Assembly (NCBI RefSeq): GCF_004168035.1
Contig: NZ_SDPU01000020.1
Location: 372,001-436,000 of the forward strand
Reading direction: 5' to 3'
DNA from: Nocardioides iriomotensis
GTDB lineage: Bacteria > Actinomycetota > Actinomycetes > Propionibacteriales > Nocardioidaceae
Length of the DNA stretch: 64,000 nucleotides
The position numbers were made by a program, and so were the translations under genes. Of this stretch, positions 25,238-34,444 are shown in pieces (the first letter of the stretch is position 1; each line of letters opens with the position of its first letter). The notes under the pieces were generated by a model. That model was not told where the DNA came from, searched no databases, and saw only the letters and a program-made list of their open reading frames with translations.

Positions 25238-25765
25238 ATGGCCGACGACAAGAACAGCCCCGAGCACAGCGGTTCCCGCTGGGAGCCCGGCGCCGACGAC
25301 GAGACCCGGCGGATCGCGGACGACCGCCCCGCCGACGAGCCGGCCCCCCAGACGGCCGAACAGCCCGTCGCCCCTCCCGACACCCCGGCGTACGCCGCCC
25401 CCGCCGCACCCGCGCCGGAGAAGAAGCGGCTGCGCGCCCGGTCGGTCGGCTTCCCCGCCGCCGCGGCGATCGCCGCTGGCCTCGTCGTCGTGAGCGGCGT
25501 CGGCGGCTACGCCCTCGGCGCGACCACCTCCGGCAACGACCTCGACCGGGTGTCGTTCCAGCGCGGCGGCTTCCCGCAGGGCGGGCCGGGCGGTTGGGGC
25601 GACCGGGACGACGACGGCGGGGACGGTGACGGCCACGGCGTCTTCCCCGGCCCGCCGCCCGGCACCGACGACCAGATGCCCGGGTTCCCCGATGAGGACG
25701 GCGACGGCTCCGGCGGTCTCGACGGCTCCGACGGCGGGACCCAGGACTCGGGCACCACGACATGA
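25238..25765 (+). CDS. Single-pass acidic Gly/Asp-rich membrane protein of the redox cassette
   Basis: 175 residues with no family that I recognise. The N-terminal 68 residues are polar and Pro/Ala-rich, ending in a KKRLRARS stop-transfer-like basic patch. One membrane helix follows (~70-92, FPAAAAIAAGLVVVSGVGGYALGA), and then an outward ~80-residue tail of Gly, Asp and Pro (DRDDDGGDGDGHG, DEDGDGSGGLDGSDGG). The tail could bind calcium or other cations. It is coupled by ATGA to the flavocytochrome gene, so it is probably a partner or anchor of that enzyme. Confidence 0.7.
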   Translation: MADDKNSPEHSGSRWEPGADDETRRIADDRPADEPAPQTAEQPVAPPDTPAYAAPAAPAPEKKRLRARSVGFPAAAAIAAGLVVVSGVGGYALGATTSGNDLDRVSFQRGGFPQGGPGGWGDRDDDGGDGDGHGVFPGPPPGTDDQMPGFPDEDGDGSGGLDGSDGGTQDSGTTT

Positions 25766-27183
25766 CCAGCGTCGCCCCCACGTTCGTCCCCGCCGCCGTG
25801 CGAACCGACACCCCCGTGCCGGCGGTCGGGACCCTGGCCCGCCGCGACGCCCGGACCCGGCTGCTCGCCGGGCTGGGCCTCTGGGCCGGCCTGCTCGTGG
25901 TCACCTACTGGTGGGTGGCCGGCGGCGGGGTCCAGGACCTCGCCGGCTGGGCCTCGGGCCTCACCTCGGCCGGCCGGCTCACGGGTCTGCTCTCCGCCGA
26001 CCTGCTGCTCGTGCAGGTCCTGCTGATGGCCCGCGTGCCGGTGCTGGAGCGGGCCTTCGGCCAGGACCGGCTGGCCCGGACCCACCGCCTCGTCGGCTTC
26101 ACGTCGTTCACGCTGATGGCGCTGCACATCGCCCTCATCACGTGGGGGTACGCCGCCGGCAAGATCCTCGCCACCCCCGGCACGCTGTGGCAGCTGGTGC
26201 GCGACTACCCCGGGATGATGCTCGCCGCCGGCGGCACCGCCGCCCTCGTCATGGTCGTCGTGACCAGCATCAAGGCGGCGCGGTCCCGGCTGCGCTACGA
26301 GTCGTGGCACCTGCTGCACCTCTACGCCTACCTCGGCGTCGGCCTCGCGCTGCCGCACCAGCTGTGGACCGGCCAGGAGCTGCTCACCTCGGCGGCCGCC
26401 ACCGCCTACTGGTGGACGCTGTGGGGCGCCGCCGCGGCCGCCGTCCTCGTGTTCCGGCTCGGCCTGCCCGCCTGGCGCACCCTGCGCCACGACCTGCGGG
26501 TCGCCTCGGTCGTGCCCGAGGCGGCCGGCGTCGCCTCGGTCTACGTGACCGGCCGCGACCTGCACCGGCTGCCGGTGGTGTCGGGCCAGTTCCTGACCTG
26601 GCGGTTCCTCACCGGCGCGGGCTGGACCCGGGCCCATCCCTACTCGGTGTCCGCGGCCCCGGACGGGCGCAGCCTGCGCATCACCGTCAAGGACCTCGGC
26701 GACGGCAGCGCCGACGTGCCGCGCATCCCGACCGGCACCCGCGTCGTCGTCGAGGGGCCCTACGGCCGGCTCAGCGCGCGGGCCCGGGTGCGCGACGGCG
26801 GCGTCGTCCTCGTCGCCGCGGGCGTCGGGATCACCCCGCTGCGCGCCCTGCTCGAGGACGTCGACGTCGCACCCGGCCGCGCGATCCTGCTCTACCGGTA
26901 CACCGGCACCCCGCTGTTCGCCGAGGAGATCCGGACCCTGGCCGCCGAGCGCGGCATCGACGTCCGCTGGCTGCCCGGCCCGCGCGGCGCCGACGGCGGG
27001 TGGCTGCCGGCCTCCGCCGACGGCTACGACCCGGTCGCGGTGCTGCGGCACTGGGTGCCGGACGTGCCCGACTGCGACATCTACGTCTGCGGACCCGACG
27101 CCTGGGCCGCCGACGTCCGCCGTACCGCCCTGGCGGCCGGGACCCCCGCCGACCAGATCCACGTCGAGTCCTTCGGATGGTGA
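25762..27183 (+). CDS. Ferric-reductase-like transmembrane flavocytochrome
   Basis: 473 residues. About six membrane helices (residues 35-225) carry candidate haem ligands H108, H122, H183, H186 and H199, in ARTHRLVGF, MALHIAL, ESWHLLHL and ALPHQLW. A cytoplasmic ferredoxin-reductase module follows, with an FAD motif HPYSVSAAPDG, the nucleotide loop VAAGVGITPLRALLED and the C-terminal VCGPDAW. It should pass electrons from NAD(P)H through FAD and haems across the membrane. It is flanked by coupled genes for an acidic membrane protein and an FMN protein. Confidence 0.88.
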   Translation: MTSVAPTFVPAAVRTDTPVPAVGTLARRDARTRLLAGLGLWAGLLVVTYWWVAGGGVQDLAGWASGLTSAGRLTGLLSADLLLVQVLLMARVPVLERAFGQDRLARTHRLVGFTSFTLMALHIALITWGYAAGKILATPGTLWQLVRDYPGMMLAAGGTAALVMVVVTSIKAARSRLRYESWHLLHLYAYLGVGLALPHQLWTGQELLTSAAATAYWWTLWGAAAAAVLVFRLGLPAWRTLRHDLRVASVVPEAAGVASVYVTGRDLHRLPVVSGQFLTWRFLTGAGWTRAHPYSVSAAPDGRSLRITVKDLGDGSADVPRIPTGTRVVVEGPYGRLSARARVRDGGVVLVAAGVGITPLRALLEDVDVAPGRAILLYRYTGTPLFAEEIRTLAAERGIDVRWLPGPRGADGGWLPASADGYDPVAVLRHWVPDVPDCDIYVCGPDAWAADVRRTALAAGTPADQIHVESFGW

Positions 27184-27187
27184 CACC

Positions 27188-27664
27188 GTGAACCCGCTCC
27201 AGCGCATCGTGGTCGCCGGTGCGAGCACCGCCACCGCCCTCGTGCTGCTCTTCGGCTACCACACCTCGACGATGGGCGCGCTCGTCACCGCGGCCGAGAG
27301 CCCGAGCGCCTCGACCACGACGAGCGGCGCGACCGCGGCCCCCGCCGCGGGTGCCGCGGGTGCCGCGGGTGGGACCGACCCCAGCGCCACGCGCACCGTC
27401 ACCGGTCCGACCGTGCAGACCCAGTGGGGGCCGGTGCAGGTGCAGCTGACCCTGAAGGGCGGCACGATCACCGACGTGTCCGTGCTGCAGAAGCCCTCGG
27501 GCAACCCGCAGGACGACGCGATCAACAGCTACGCGCTGCCGATCCTGGTGCGGGAGACCCTCGGCCGGCAGAGCGCCCAGATCGACATGGTGTCCGGCGC
27601 GACGGTCACCAGCGTCGGCTACCTGCAGTCCCTCCAGTCGGCCCTGGACCAGGCGGGCGTGTGA
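27188..27664 (+). CDS. Extracytoplasmic FMN-binding domain protein
   Basis: 158 residues, start GTG 27188. An N-terminal signal anchor is followed by an Ala/Thr/Ser/Gly-rich linker (35-66) and an FMN-binding domain like that of NqrC/RnfG. The flavinylation motif D133-MVSGAT-VTS is intact, Thr139 being the expected FMN-phosphate acceptor. The next gene, overlapping as GTGA, is the ApbE flavin transferase that would modify it. It probably receives electrons from the preceding flavocytochrome outside the membrane. Confidence 0.9.
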   Translation: MNPLQRIVVAGASTATALVLLFGYHTSTMGALVTAAESPSASTTTSGATAAPAAGAAGAAGGTDPSATRTVTGPTVQTQWGPVQVQLTLKGGTITDVSVLQKPSGNPQDDAINSYALPILVRETLGRQSAQIDMVSGATVTSVGYLQSLQSALDQAGV

Positions 27665-28467
27665 ACGAGAACCGGTACGTCGAGCAGGTCATGGGCCTGC
27701 CGGTCACGCTCGTCCTCCGCGGCCGGCACGCCGGCACCGACGCCGGCGCGGCCGCCTGGTCCGAGGTGCTCGCCTGCCTGCGGTACGTCGACACGACGTT
27801 CAGCACCTACCGGCCCGGGTCCGCGGTCAGCCGGATCGACCGGGGCGAGCTCACCGTCGACGACGCGCCCGCCGTCGTGCGGGAGGTGGTGGAGCTCGCC
27901 GAGCGTGCCCACGAGCTCACCGACGGGTGGTTCTCGGTCTGGCTGCCCGACGCCGACCGGCCGGGCCGCCGCCGGTTCGACCCGTCCGGCCTGGTCAAGG
28001 GCTGGGCGGTCGAGCGCGCCGCCACCGCGCTCGACCGGCTCGACGGGACCGACTGGTGCCTCGCGGCCGGCGGCGACCTCGTCGCGCGCACCGGCCGCAC
28101 CCACGACGGCCGGGTGCCCTGGCGGGTCGGCGTCGAGGACCCCGCGGACCCCCGCCGTACCCTCGCCGTCGTGCCGCTCCTCGACGGCGGCTGCGCCACC
28201 TCCGGCGACGCCCACCGCGGCGCCCACGTGCTCGACCCCTGGACCGGCCGCCCGGCCCGCGCAGGAGGGTCGGTGACCGTGGTCGCCCCGACCCTGCTGT
28301 GGGCCGACGTCTGGGCGACCGCCGGCTACGCCCGCGGCGACGCGGCCGCCGACTGGCTGGCCGCCACCTGCCCCTACACGACCCTGGTCGTCGGGCCGGG
28401 CGGCGACGTGCGGATGACGGACGCGCGTGACCGGGATCGCACCGTGACGTCCGTCGCTCACGCCTGA
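27661..28467 (+). CDS. apbE: FAD:protein FMN transferase (ApbE)
   Basis: 268 residues, shorter than the usual 300-350, with no lipoprotein signal. It has an ApbE core: FSTYRPGSAVSRIDRGE, DPSGLVKGWAVERAA, LAAGGDLVARTG and GGCATSGDAHRGAHVLDPWTGRPA. It attaches FMN covalently to Thr of SGAT motifs, and its target is clearly the upstream gene. The lack of a signal peptide suggests that it acts in the cytoplasm before export or that an export signal is not recognisable. Confidence 0.92.
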   Translation: MNENRYVEQVMGLPVTLVLRGRHAGTDAGAAAWSEVLACLRYVDTTFSTYRPGSAVSRIDRGELTVDDAPAVVREVVELAERAHELTDGWFSVWLPDADRPGRRRFDPSGLVKGWAVERAATALDRLDGTDWCLAAGGDLVARTGRTHDGRVPWRVGVEDPADPRRTLAVVPLLDGGCATSGDAHRGAHVLDPWTGRPARAGGSVTVVAPTLLWADVWATAGYARGDAAADWLAATCPYTTLVVGPGGDVRMTDARDRDRTVTSVAHA

Positions 28468-28499
28468 TTCCGGTCCCTGCCTGGCACTAGCCTGGGCGA

Positions 28500-29318
28500 A
28501 TGGCAGACGCACCCGTCGGGATCTTCGACTCGGGCTTCGGTGGACTCACCGTGGCCCGCGCCGTGCTCGACCAGCTGCCGCACGAGCCGGTGCTGTACCT
28601 CGGCGACACCGCGCGCCAGCCCTACGGCCCCAAGTCGATCGGCGAGGTGCGCGAGTACGCCCTCGAGTGCCTCGACCACCTGGTCGACCAGGGCGTCAAG
28701 GCGCTGGTCATCGCCTGCAACTCCGCGAGCGCGGCGGTGCTGCGCGACGCGCGCGAGCGCTACCCGGTGCCGGTCGTCGAGGTGATCCACCCCGCGACGC
28801 GGCGGGCGGTCGCCGCGAGCCGCACCGGTCGCATCGGCGTGATCTGCACCCGTGCGACCGCCGAGTCGATGGCCTACGACGACGCGTTCACCGCCGCCCC
28901 GCACGTCGCGCTGTTCACCCGCGCGTGCCCCCGCTTCGTGGAGTTCGTCGAGGCCGGCGTCACCAGCGGCCCCGAGCTGCTCGAGGTGGCCCACGAGTAC
29001 CTCGACCCGCTGACCACCGAGGGCATCGACACCCTCGTGCTCGGCTGCACCCACTACCCCCTGCTCACCGGCGTCGTCTCCTACGTCATGGGCGACCAGG
29101 TCACGCTGGTCTCCAGCGCGGAGGAGACCGCCAAGGACGTCTACAAGCTGCTCGTGCAGCGCGGCCTCGAGCGCGACCCGTCGCTGCCGGCGCCGCAGCA
29201 CCGGTTCCTCACCACCGGCCAGCCGGAGGAGTTCGCCGGCATCGGCCGCCGCTTCCTCGGCCCGGAGCTCGACTCGGTGCACCAGCTCGCGCAGGCCACG
29301 TCGTGGGTGGTGGTCTGA
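28500..29318 (+). CDS. murI: Glutamate racemase
   Basis: A 272-residue cofactor-independent racemase making D-glutamate for peptidoglycan. Signature segments: [21 protein letters not shown], catalytic Cys in [22 protein letters not shown] and second catalytic Cys in LGCTHYPLL. It belongs to the conserved block (Rv1338 position). The stop overlaps the next gene's ATG by one base. Confidence 0.96.
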   Translation: MADAPVGIFDSGFGGLTVARAVLDQLPHEPVLYLGDTARQPYGPKSIGEVREYALECLDHLVDQGVKALVIACNSASAAVLRDARERYPVPVVEVIHPATRRAVAASRTGRIGVICTRATAESMAYDDAFTAAPHVALFTRACPRFVEFVEAGVTSGPELLEVAHEYLDPLTTEGIDTLVLGCTHYPLLTGVVSYVMGDQVTLVSSAEETAKDVYKLLVQRGLERDPSLPAPQHRFLTTGQPEEFAGIGRRFLGPELDSVHQLAQATSWVVV

Positions 29319-30085
29319 TGCGCCTGACCGTGATCGGCTGCTCCGGCTCGTTCGCCGGCCCCGACTCGCCGGCCTCCTGCTACCTGGTCGAGGCCGCCGA
29401 CCCCGACGACCCGAGCCGCACCTGGCGCGTCCTGCTGGACCTGGGCAGCGGCGCGCTCGGCACGCTGCAGCGGTTCGTGTCGCCGCTCGACGTCGACGCG
29501 GTGCTGTTCAGCCACCTGCACCCCGACCACTACTTCGACCTCAGCGGCCTGTACGTCGTGTGGAAGTACCACCCCGGCGGGCCGCGTCCCCGCATCCCGG
29601 TCCACGGCCCCGCCGGCGTCGCCGCCCAGGCGGCCCGCTCCTATGGCCTGGCCAAGGACCCCGGCATGGCGGGGGAGTTCGAGTTCCACGAGTACGCCGA
29701 CGGTCCCCTCACGATCGGCCCGTTCACGATCCGGCCGGTCCGGGTCGTGCACCCGGTCCCGGCCTACGCCTTCCGCGTCGAGGCCGACGGTGCCGTGCTC
29801 ACCTACTCCGGCGACACCGGCCCCTGCGACGCGCTCGTCGAGGCCGCCAAGGGCGCCGACCTGCTGCTGTGCGAGGCGGCGTTCCAGTCCGGCGCCGACA
29901 ACCCCACCGACCTGCACCTGACCGGCGCCGACGCCGCCGCTGCCGCGACGGCCGCCGGCGCCGGCCGGCTCGTGCTCACGCACATCCCGCCGTGGCACGA
30001 CCGGCAGGTGGCGCTGGGCGAGGCCCGCGCCGGCTTCGACGGCCCCGTCGAGCTCGCCGCCACCGGCGCGACGTACGACCTCTGA
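29318..30085 (+). CDS. MBL-fold hydrolase, Rv1339-like (cyclic-nucleotide phosphodiesterase candidate)
   Basis: A 255-residue metallo-beta-lactamase-fold protein. Metal ligands are visible in SHLHPDHYFDL, YSGDTGPCDAL and the late VLTHIPPWHD. The position after murI and before rph (though separated here by 20 kb) matches Rv1339, reported to be an atypical class II cAMP phosphodiesterase. Activity is inferred from orthology; RNase Z-like activity is an alternative. Confidence 0.88.
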   Translation: MRLTVIGCSGSFAGPDSPASCYLVEAADPDDPSRTWRVLLDLGSGALGTLQRFVSPLDVDAVLFSHLHPDHYFDLSGLYVVWKYHPGGPRPRIPVHGPAGVAAQAARSYGLAKDPGMAGEFEFHEYADGPLTIGPFTIRPVRVVHPVPAYAFRVEADGAVLTYSGDTGPCDALVEAAKGADLLLCEAAFQSGADNPTDLHLTGADAAAAATAAGAGRLVLTHIPPWHDRQVALGEARAGFDGPVELAATGATYDL

Positions 30086-30095
30086 CGTTCCAGGC

Positions 30096-30788
30096 TCAGC
30101 GGGCGAGCCGGGCGCGCTGCACCAGCCGGAGGCCGACGACGTACGACGGCGCGTAGAGCACCACCGCCAGCGCGATGCCGAGCGCGCCGCCGAGCACGCC
30201 GAACGCCACCATCGGCAGCAGCGACAGCGGCACCAGCCACCAGCTGATCACGCCGGCGCGGGCCAGGCCGGCGTAGAGCACCGGGAAGCCGAGCAGGCCG
30301 AACACCTTGGCGCTGAGCAGCCAGAACGCGATCGACGGCGCCGCGTTGACCGCCTCGAACACCGTCACGGCGTCGGCGAGGGCCAGGTTGTTGCCGGTGG
30401 CGACGTTGACCCAGTCGGAGTACAGCAGTCCGGTGAACTGGATCGAGCCGAACGCCGCCGCGAGCCCGCCGACCAGCGTCAGCGCCCGTCCGCGGCGACC
30501 GCGGACGAGCCCGGTCGCGGCCAGCGCCGCGAATGCGAACAGCACCCACGAGAAGTGGAAGAGGTTCGCCGAGATGCCCGACAGCGTCGGGTCGGCGGCG
30601 AGCGAGGCGATGTAGTCGCCCGCCGCAGGACTCTCCTGCGGTGGTGACGTCGCGGCGCCGGCCACGAACAGCAGCGGCGCGGCGATCGAGGAGAGCCCGC
30701 CGAGGACCCCGAGCACCTTCGCGGTGGTCGGGTCGGCGCCGGTGCTCGCAGCGGCGGTCGTGGTGGTGACGGAAGCGGTGGTCGACAT
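30096..30788 (-). CDS. Multi-pass membrane protein of unknown function
   Basis: 230 residues. A Thr/Ser-rich N-terminus is followed by about six hydrophobic helices (starting near residues 25, 80, 105, 150, 170 and 195), with an extracellular-like loop SPPQESPAAGDYIASLAADPTL. It resembles uncharacterised actinobacterial integral membrane proteins of the DUF4386 kind, but I am not sure of that family. It is convergent with the MBL gene and divergent from the histidine kinase gene, marking the left edge of the 20-kb insertion in the conserved block. Confidence 0.7.
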   Translation of the reverse strand: MSTTASVTTTTAAASTGADPTTAKVLGVLGGLSSIAAPLLFVAGAATSPPQESPAAGDYIASLAADPTLSGISANLFHFSWVLFAFAALAATGLVRGRRGRALTLVGGLAAAFGSIQFTGLLYSDWVNVATGNNLALADAVTVFEAVNAAPSIAFWLLSAKVFGLLGFPVLYAGLARAGVISWWLVPLSLLPMVAFGVLGGALGIALAVVLYAPSYVVGLRLVQRARLAR

Positions 30789-31021
30789 GGCGGTGTTCCT
30801 TCGTCGTCGGGCCGGGTCGATGCCCCGGCCGGGGCGCCGACCCGGTCGGGCCGACGCCGAGAACGCTAGGAACGCCGACGGGGTCGCCGGATCGGTCGAC
30901 GAGACCGTCCTCGGTGCGATCCCGGGCCGTCGTGACGGCCGCGGGGTCGTCCCGGGGGAGGACCCCGGGTCGTGTCCGGGAACGACGTACAGGACGTGCC
31001 GGTCCGCCTAGATTGAGCGCC

Positions 31022-32191
31022 ATGCCACGCCGCGCCCGCCTCCGTCTGGGGACGCCCGCCTTCGTCGTCGCCGCCCTGGTGATGCTCGGCGCCGCCGTGC
31101 TGGAGGCCGGGATGGAGGAGGTCGCGCAGGTCGGTCTCGCCTGGTTCGGCGCGCTGACGTGCGGGCTCGCCATGCTGGCCGCGCGCTGGTCGCCGGTCGG
31201 CGGGCTCGGGCTGCTGCTCGCCTCGGTCGTGGCGATGATGCCGTTCTCGGAGCTGCCGCCGGTCGGCGGAACGCAGCTGATCGCGCTGATGCTGCTGGTG
31301 GGGCTCGTGGCCTATCGCTCGGGGCTGCGCACCGGTCTGGTCGCTTACCTCCTCGCCGCCGTCATCCCCGCCGCCTCGATCGTGGAGAGCGGGCAGTCGG
31401 CCTGGGAGTTCGCCTTCTTCGTGCTGATCCTCGGCCCCGCCTGGCTGGTCGGGCTGCTGCTGCGCCGCGAGCAGGAGCGCAGCGCGGAGCTCGAACGGCT
31501 CACCGAGGCGCTGCAGCACGAGCGCGAGAAGCAGGCCGAGGTCGCGGTCGCCGCCGAGCGCACCCGGATCTCCCGCGAGCTGCACGACGCGGTGGCGCAC
31601 ACCGTCAGCGTGATGACCCTCCAGGTCGGGGTGGTACGCCGCCGGCTCGGCGACGAGTCGGTCGAGGGCCAGACGCTGCGCGGCGCCGAGACGCTCGGCC
31701 GGCAGGCGGTCGACGAGCTGCGCCGGATCGTCGGGCTCGTCCGCGAGGGCGAGGCCGCCGCGCTCGCGCCGCTGCCGTCGCTCGCGCTGCTCGACGAGCT
31801 CGTCGAGCAGGTCCGAGGCACCGACGCCGACGTCACGGTGACCGTCGAGGGCGACCTCGCGACCGTGCCGCAGGCCGTCGACATGTCCGCCTACCGGATC
31901 GTGCAGGAGGCGCTCACCAACGTGCTGCGGCACGCCCCGGGGGCACCGGCCGAGGTGACCGTCACCGTCACCCGCGACGACCTGCGCCTCTCCGTCACGA
32001 ACGCCCCCGCCACGCGGCCGCTCGCACGCCACGGCGAGCGAGGCGGGAACGGCCTCGTCGGCATGCGCGAGCGCGTCGCCGTCCTCGGCGGCACCCTCGA
32101 CGCGGGCCCGTCCGACGGGGGCGGCTACGCCCTGCGGGCGGTGCTGCCGCTGGCCGTCACCGCGCCCTCCCCGAAGGTGGTGCCCGCATGA
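31022..32191 (+). CDS. NarL-type sensor histidine kinase
   Basis: A 389-residue kinase. The N-terminal 145 residues hold five or six membrane helices with little extracellular loop, so it probably senses a membrane or lipophilic signal. A coiled coil (150-185) leads to the HisKA_3 dimerisation domain with phospho-acceptor His in ERTRISRELHDAVAHTVSV. The HATPase domain has QEALTNVLRHAPG and GNGLVGMRERV. It is coupled to its response regulator by ATGA. Confidence 0.92.
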   Translation: MPRRARLRLGTPAFVVAALVMLGAAVLEAGMEEVAQVGLAWFGALTCGLAMLAARWSPVGGLGLLLASVVAMMPFSELPPVGGTQLIALMLLVGLVAYRSGLRTGLVAYLLAAVIPAASIVESGQSAWEFAFFVLILGPAWLVGLLLRREQERSAELERLTEALQHEREKQAEVAVAAERTRISRELHDAVAHTVSVMTLQVGVVRRRLGDESVEGQTLRGAETLGRQAVDELRRIVGLVREGEAAALAPLPSLALLDELVEQVRGTDADVTVTVEGDLATVPQAVDMSAYRIVQEALTNVLRHAPGAPAEVTVTVTRDDLRLSVTNAPATRPLARHGERGGNGLVGMRERVAVLGGTLDAGPSDGGGYALRAVLPLAVTAPSPKVVPA

Positions 32192-32871
32192 GCAGTCTCC
32201 GCGTCGTGCTCGCCGACGACGAGGCCATGGTCCGCGCCGGGCTGCGCCTGCTGGTCGACGGTGAGCCCGACCTCGAGGTCGTCGGCGAGGCCGTCGACGG
32301 CGAGGACGCCGTCCGGGTCGTCGCCGCCACCACGCCCGACGTGGTGCTGATCGACGTGCGGATGCCGCGGCTCAACGGTCTGGACGCCGCCCGCCAGATC
32401 CTCGACGCGTCCCCCGGCACCCGCGTCCTGGTCCTCACCACCTTCGACGAGGATGCCGTCGTCGACGAGGCGATGCGCCGCGGCGTCACGGGGTTCCTGC
32501 TCAAGAGCTCCCCGCCGGAGGACCTCGTCGAGGCCGTCCGCCGGGCCGCCCGAGGGCAAGGCGTCATCGACCCCTCCGTCGTGCCCGGCGTCATCTCCCG
32601 GTACGGCGCCGCGCCCGCCGCGCGCGAGCGCAGCGCGGCGCTCGACGTCCTCACCCCGCGCGAGACCGACGTGCTGCGCATGGTCGGTCGCGGCTACAGC
32701 AACGCCGAGATCGCCGCGGAGCTGTTCCTGGGGGAGACCACCGTCAAGACGCACCTCGGCCGGGTCCTCGACAAGCTCGACCTGCGCGACCGGCCGAGGG
32801 CCATCGCGTTCGCGTACGAGTCCGGGCTGATCGCCCCCGGGGACGCCGACGGCGCCCCCGGCACGCCCTGA
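32188..32871 (+). CDS. NarL/LuxR-type response regulator
   Basis: 227 residues. The receiver domain (1-120) has the acidic pocket in VVLADDEAMV, the phospho-acceptor Asp in VVLIDVRMPRLNG and Lys in FLLKSSPPE. A LuxR-type helix-turn-helix follows (LTPRETDVLRMVGRGYSNAEIAAELFLGETTVKTHLGRVL). It is coupled to the preceding kinase. The target is not clear; there is no transporter next to it, unlike the second system at 46-50 kb. Confidence 0.93.
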   Translation: MSSLRVVLADDEAMVRAGLRLLVDGEPDLEVVGEAVDGEDAVRVVAATTPDVVLIDVRMPRLNGLDAARQILDASPGTRVLVLTTFDEDAVVDEAMRRGVTGFLLKSSPPEDLVEAVRRAARGQGVIDPSVVPGVISRYGAAPAARERSAALDVLTPRETDVLRMVGRGYSNAEIAAELFLGETTVKTHLGRVLDKLDLRDRPRAIAFAYESGLIAPGDADGAPGTP

Positions 32872-33094
32872 CCGTCGAGCTCGTCACGCCTCCCACCGCG
32901 CGGGGTCTTTCGGTTCCTACCGCCGCGAACGGGCCCGCGTCACGAATTTCCGACATGCCCCGCGACCTCCGGAGACCGCCCCATTCCACGCCCGGGAAGC
33001 ACCGAGCTAACCAGCCTTTGCTCACCCGATATGGGTATGGACCCCCGCGCGTCGGCCCGGTGACGGTGGTGAGGATGCGACGAAGGGCAGGACG

Positions 33095-34399
33095 ATGACG
33101 ACTGACGCGGTCAGTCGCGCACGGAGGTCGAGCGCCGGGCCGTGGCCGGCGCCGTCCGCGGAGGAGTACCCGCTCCCGCAACAGCGGTCTCCCGGGTCCG
33201 CCGCGCCCCGGCTGCTGTTCCCGCTCCTCGTCCGGGAACGGCTGCTCGCCCGGCTCTCCCGGACCGTCTCCAGCACACCCCTGACTCTCGTGTGGGCTCC
33301 GGCCGGGGCAGGAAAGACCAGCCTGGCGCTGACCTGGGTGACCCGGCTGCCCGGGTCCGCTCGACTCACCTGGGTCGGTGTCGACCCCCACGCGACGGGG
33401 TCGGCGGCCGCCTGGTCCCAGGTCGGTCAGGCGCTGCACCGCAGCACGCGGCCACGTCTCGTCCCCGAGGGGGAGGCGCCGGCCCGCAGGGCAGCCGACC
33501 TGGACGTCGTCGTGATCGACAACGGCGAGGCCCTCACGGACGAGGTCGTGGCCGACCTGTGCGAGCACGTGCTGAGCGACCGCCACGTCGCGCCACGGGT
33601 GGTGCTGCTGACCAGGGCCGAGCCGCGCTTCCCCCTGCATCGCCACCGGGTCGACGGCTCCGTCGTCGAGCTGCGCAACGACGACCTGGCCTTCAGCGGC
33701 CGCGAGGTGCGCGACCTGCTCCGTCTGCACGACGTCCCTGCCTCCGACGCGACCGCACGGTTGCTCCTCCGGCGCACCGGGGGATGGGCGGCCGGGGTCC
33801 GGATGGCCGCGCTGGCGATGCAGGGGACGACGAAGCCGATGACCCCCGGCGAGATCGACGCCTGCCTGACGCCGAGCCACAACCTGATGGCCGACTACCT
33901 GGTCGCCGAGGTGCTGCAGCCGATGACGGAGCACGAGAAGGACGTCCTCGTCAGCACCTGCCTGTGCCCGGAGCTCGACCCCGCGCTCGTCCACGACGTG
34001 ACCGGGGAGGACGACGCCGAGAGCCTGTTGCTGGAGCTGTCCCGACGGCACGCGTTCGTGCAGCGGATCGGCGGCACGCCACCCACCTTCCGCGTGCACC
34101 CGCTGCTCCGCCAGGCGCTGTACGCCGAGGCGACGCACGGCGCGCCGGCCGTGGCCGCCCCGCCTGCCCGGCCCGACGGCGTGCCGGCGGGCGGGTCCCA
34201 GCTCGGGCAGAGCCTCTCCGTCAAGGAGCTCGAGGTGCTGGAGCACCTCGCCGCGCTGCTCACGACGGAGGAGATCGCCTCGGCGATGTTCATCTCCGTC
34301 AACACCGTCAAGACCCACGTCCGGAGCATTCTCCGCAAGCTCGCAGTCTCCCGGCGCAACCAGGCGGTGCGTCGGGCCCGGCAGCTCGGGCTCGTCTGA
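33095..34399 (+). CDS. Short LAL-type (MalT-like) ATPase-LuxR regulator
   Basis: 434 residues, about half the length of usual MalT/LAL regulators (~900). It has an AAA-like STAND ATPase with P-loop APAGAGKTSLAL (68-79) and Walker-B-like DVVVIDN, a winged-helix region (TGGWAAGVRMAALAM), and then goes straight to a C-terminal LuxR helix-turn-helix (LSVKELEVLEHLAALLTTEEIASAMFISVNTVKTH...). The long TPR-like sensor domain is missing. It lies 45 bp before cydA in the same direction and probably controls the respiratory genes downstream. Confidence 0.85.
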   Translation: MTTDAVSRARRSSAGPWPAPSAEEYPLPQQRSPGSAAPRLLFPLLVRERLLARLSRTVSSTPLTLVWAPAGAGKTSLALTWVTRLPGSARLTWVGVDPHATGSAAAWSQVGQALHRSTRPRLVPEGEAPARRAADLDVVVIDNGEALTDEVVADLCEHVLSDRHVAPRVVLLTRAEPRFPLHRHRVDGSVVELRNDDLAFSGREVRDLLRLHDVPASDATARLLLRRTGGWAAGVRMAALAMQGTTKPMTPGEIDACLTPSHNLMADYLVAEVLQPMTEHEKDVLVSTCLCPELDPALVHDVTGEDDAESLLLELSRRHAFVQRIGGTPPTFRVHPLLRQALYAEATHGAPAVAAPPARPDGVPAGGSQLGQSLSVKELEVLEHLAALLTTEEIASAMFISVNTVKTHVRSILRKLAVSRRNQAVRRARQLGLV

Positions 34400-34444
34400 C
34401 GCGAGCCCTGCGCTCAACCGTCGACCAGGTCGAGGAGGCCTGAC

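Noticed and set aside
25507-27234. A 575-codon minus-strand frame opposite the flavocytochrome gene
   Set aside because: It lies antisense to a gene with haem, FAD and NAD motifs and has a repetitive Gly/Arg/His/Asp composition.
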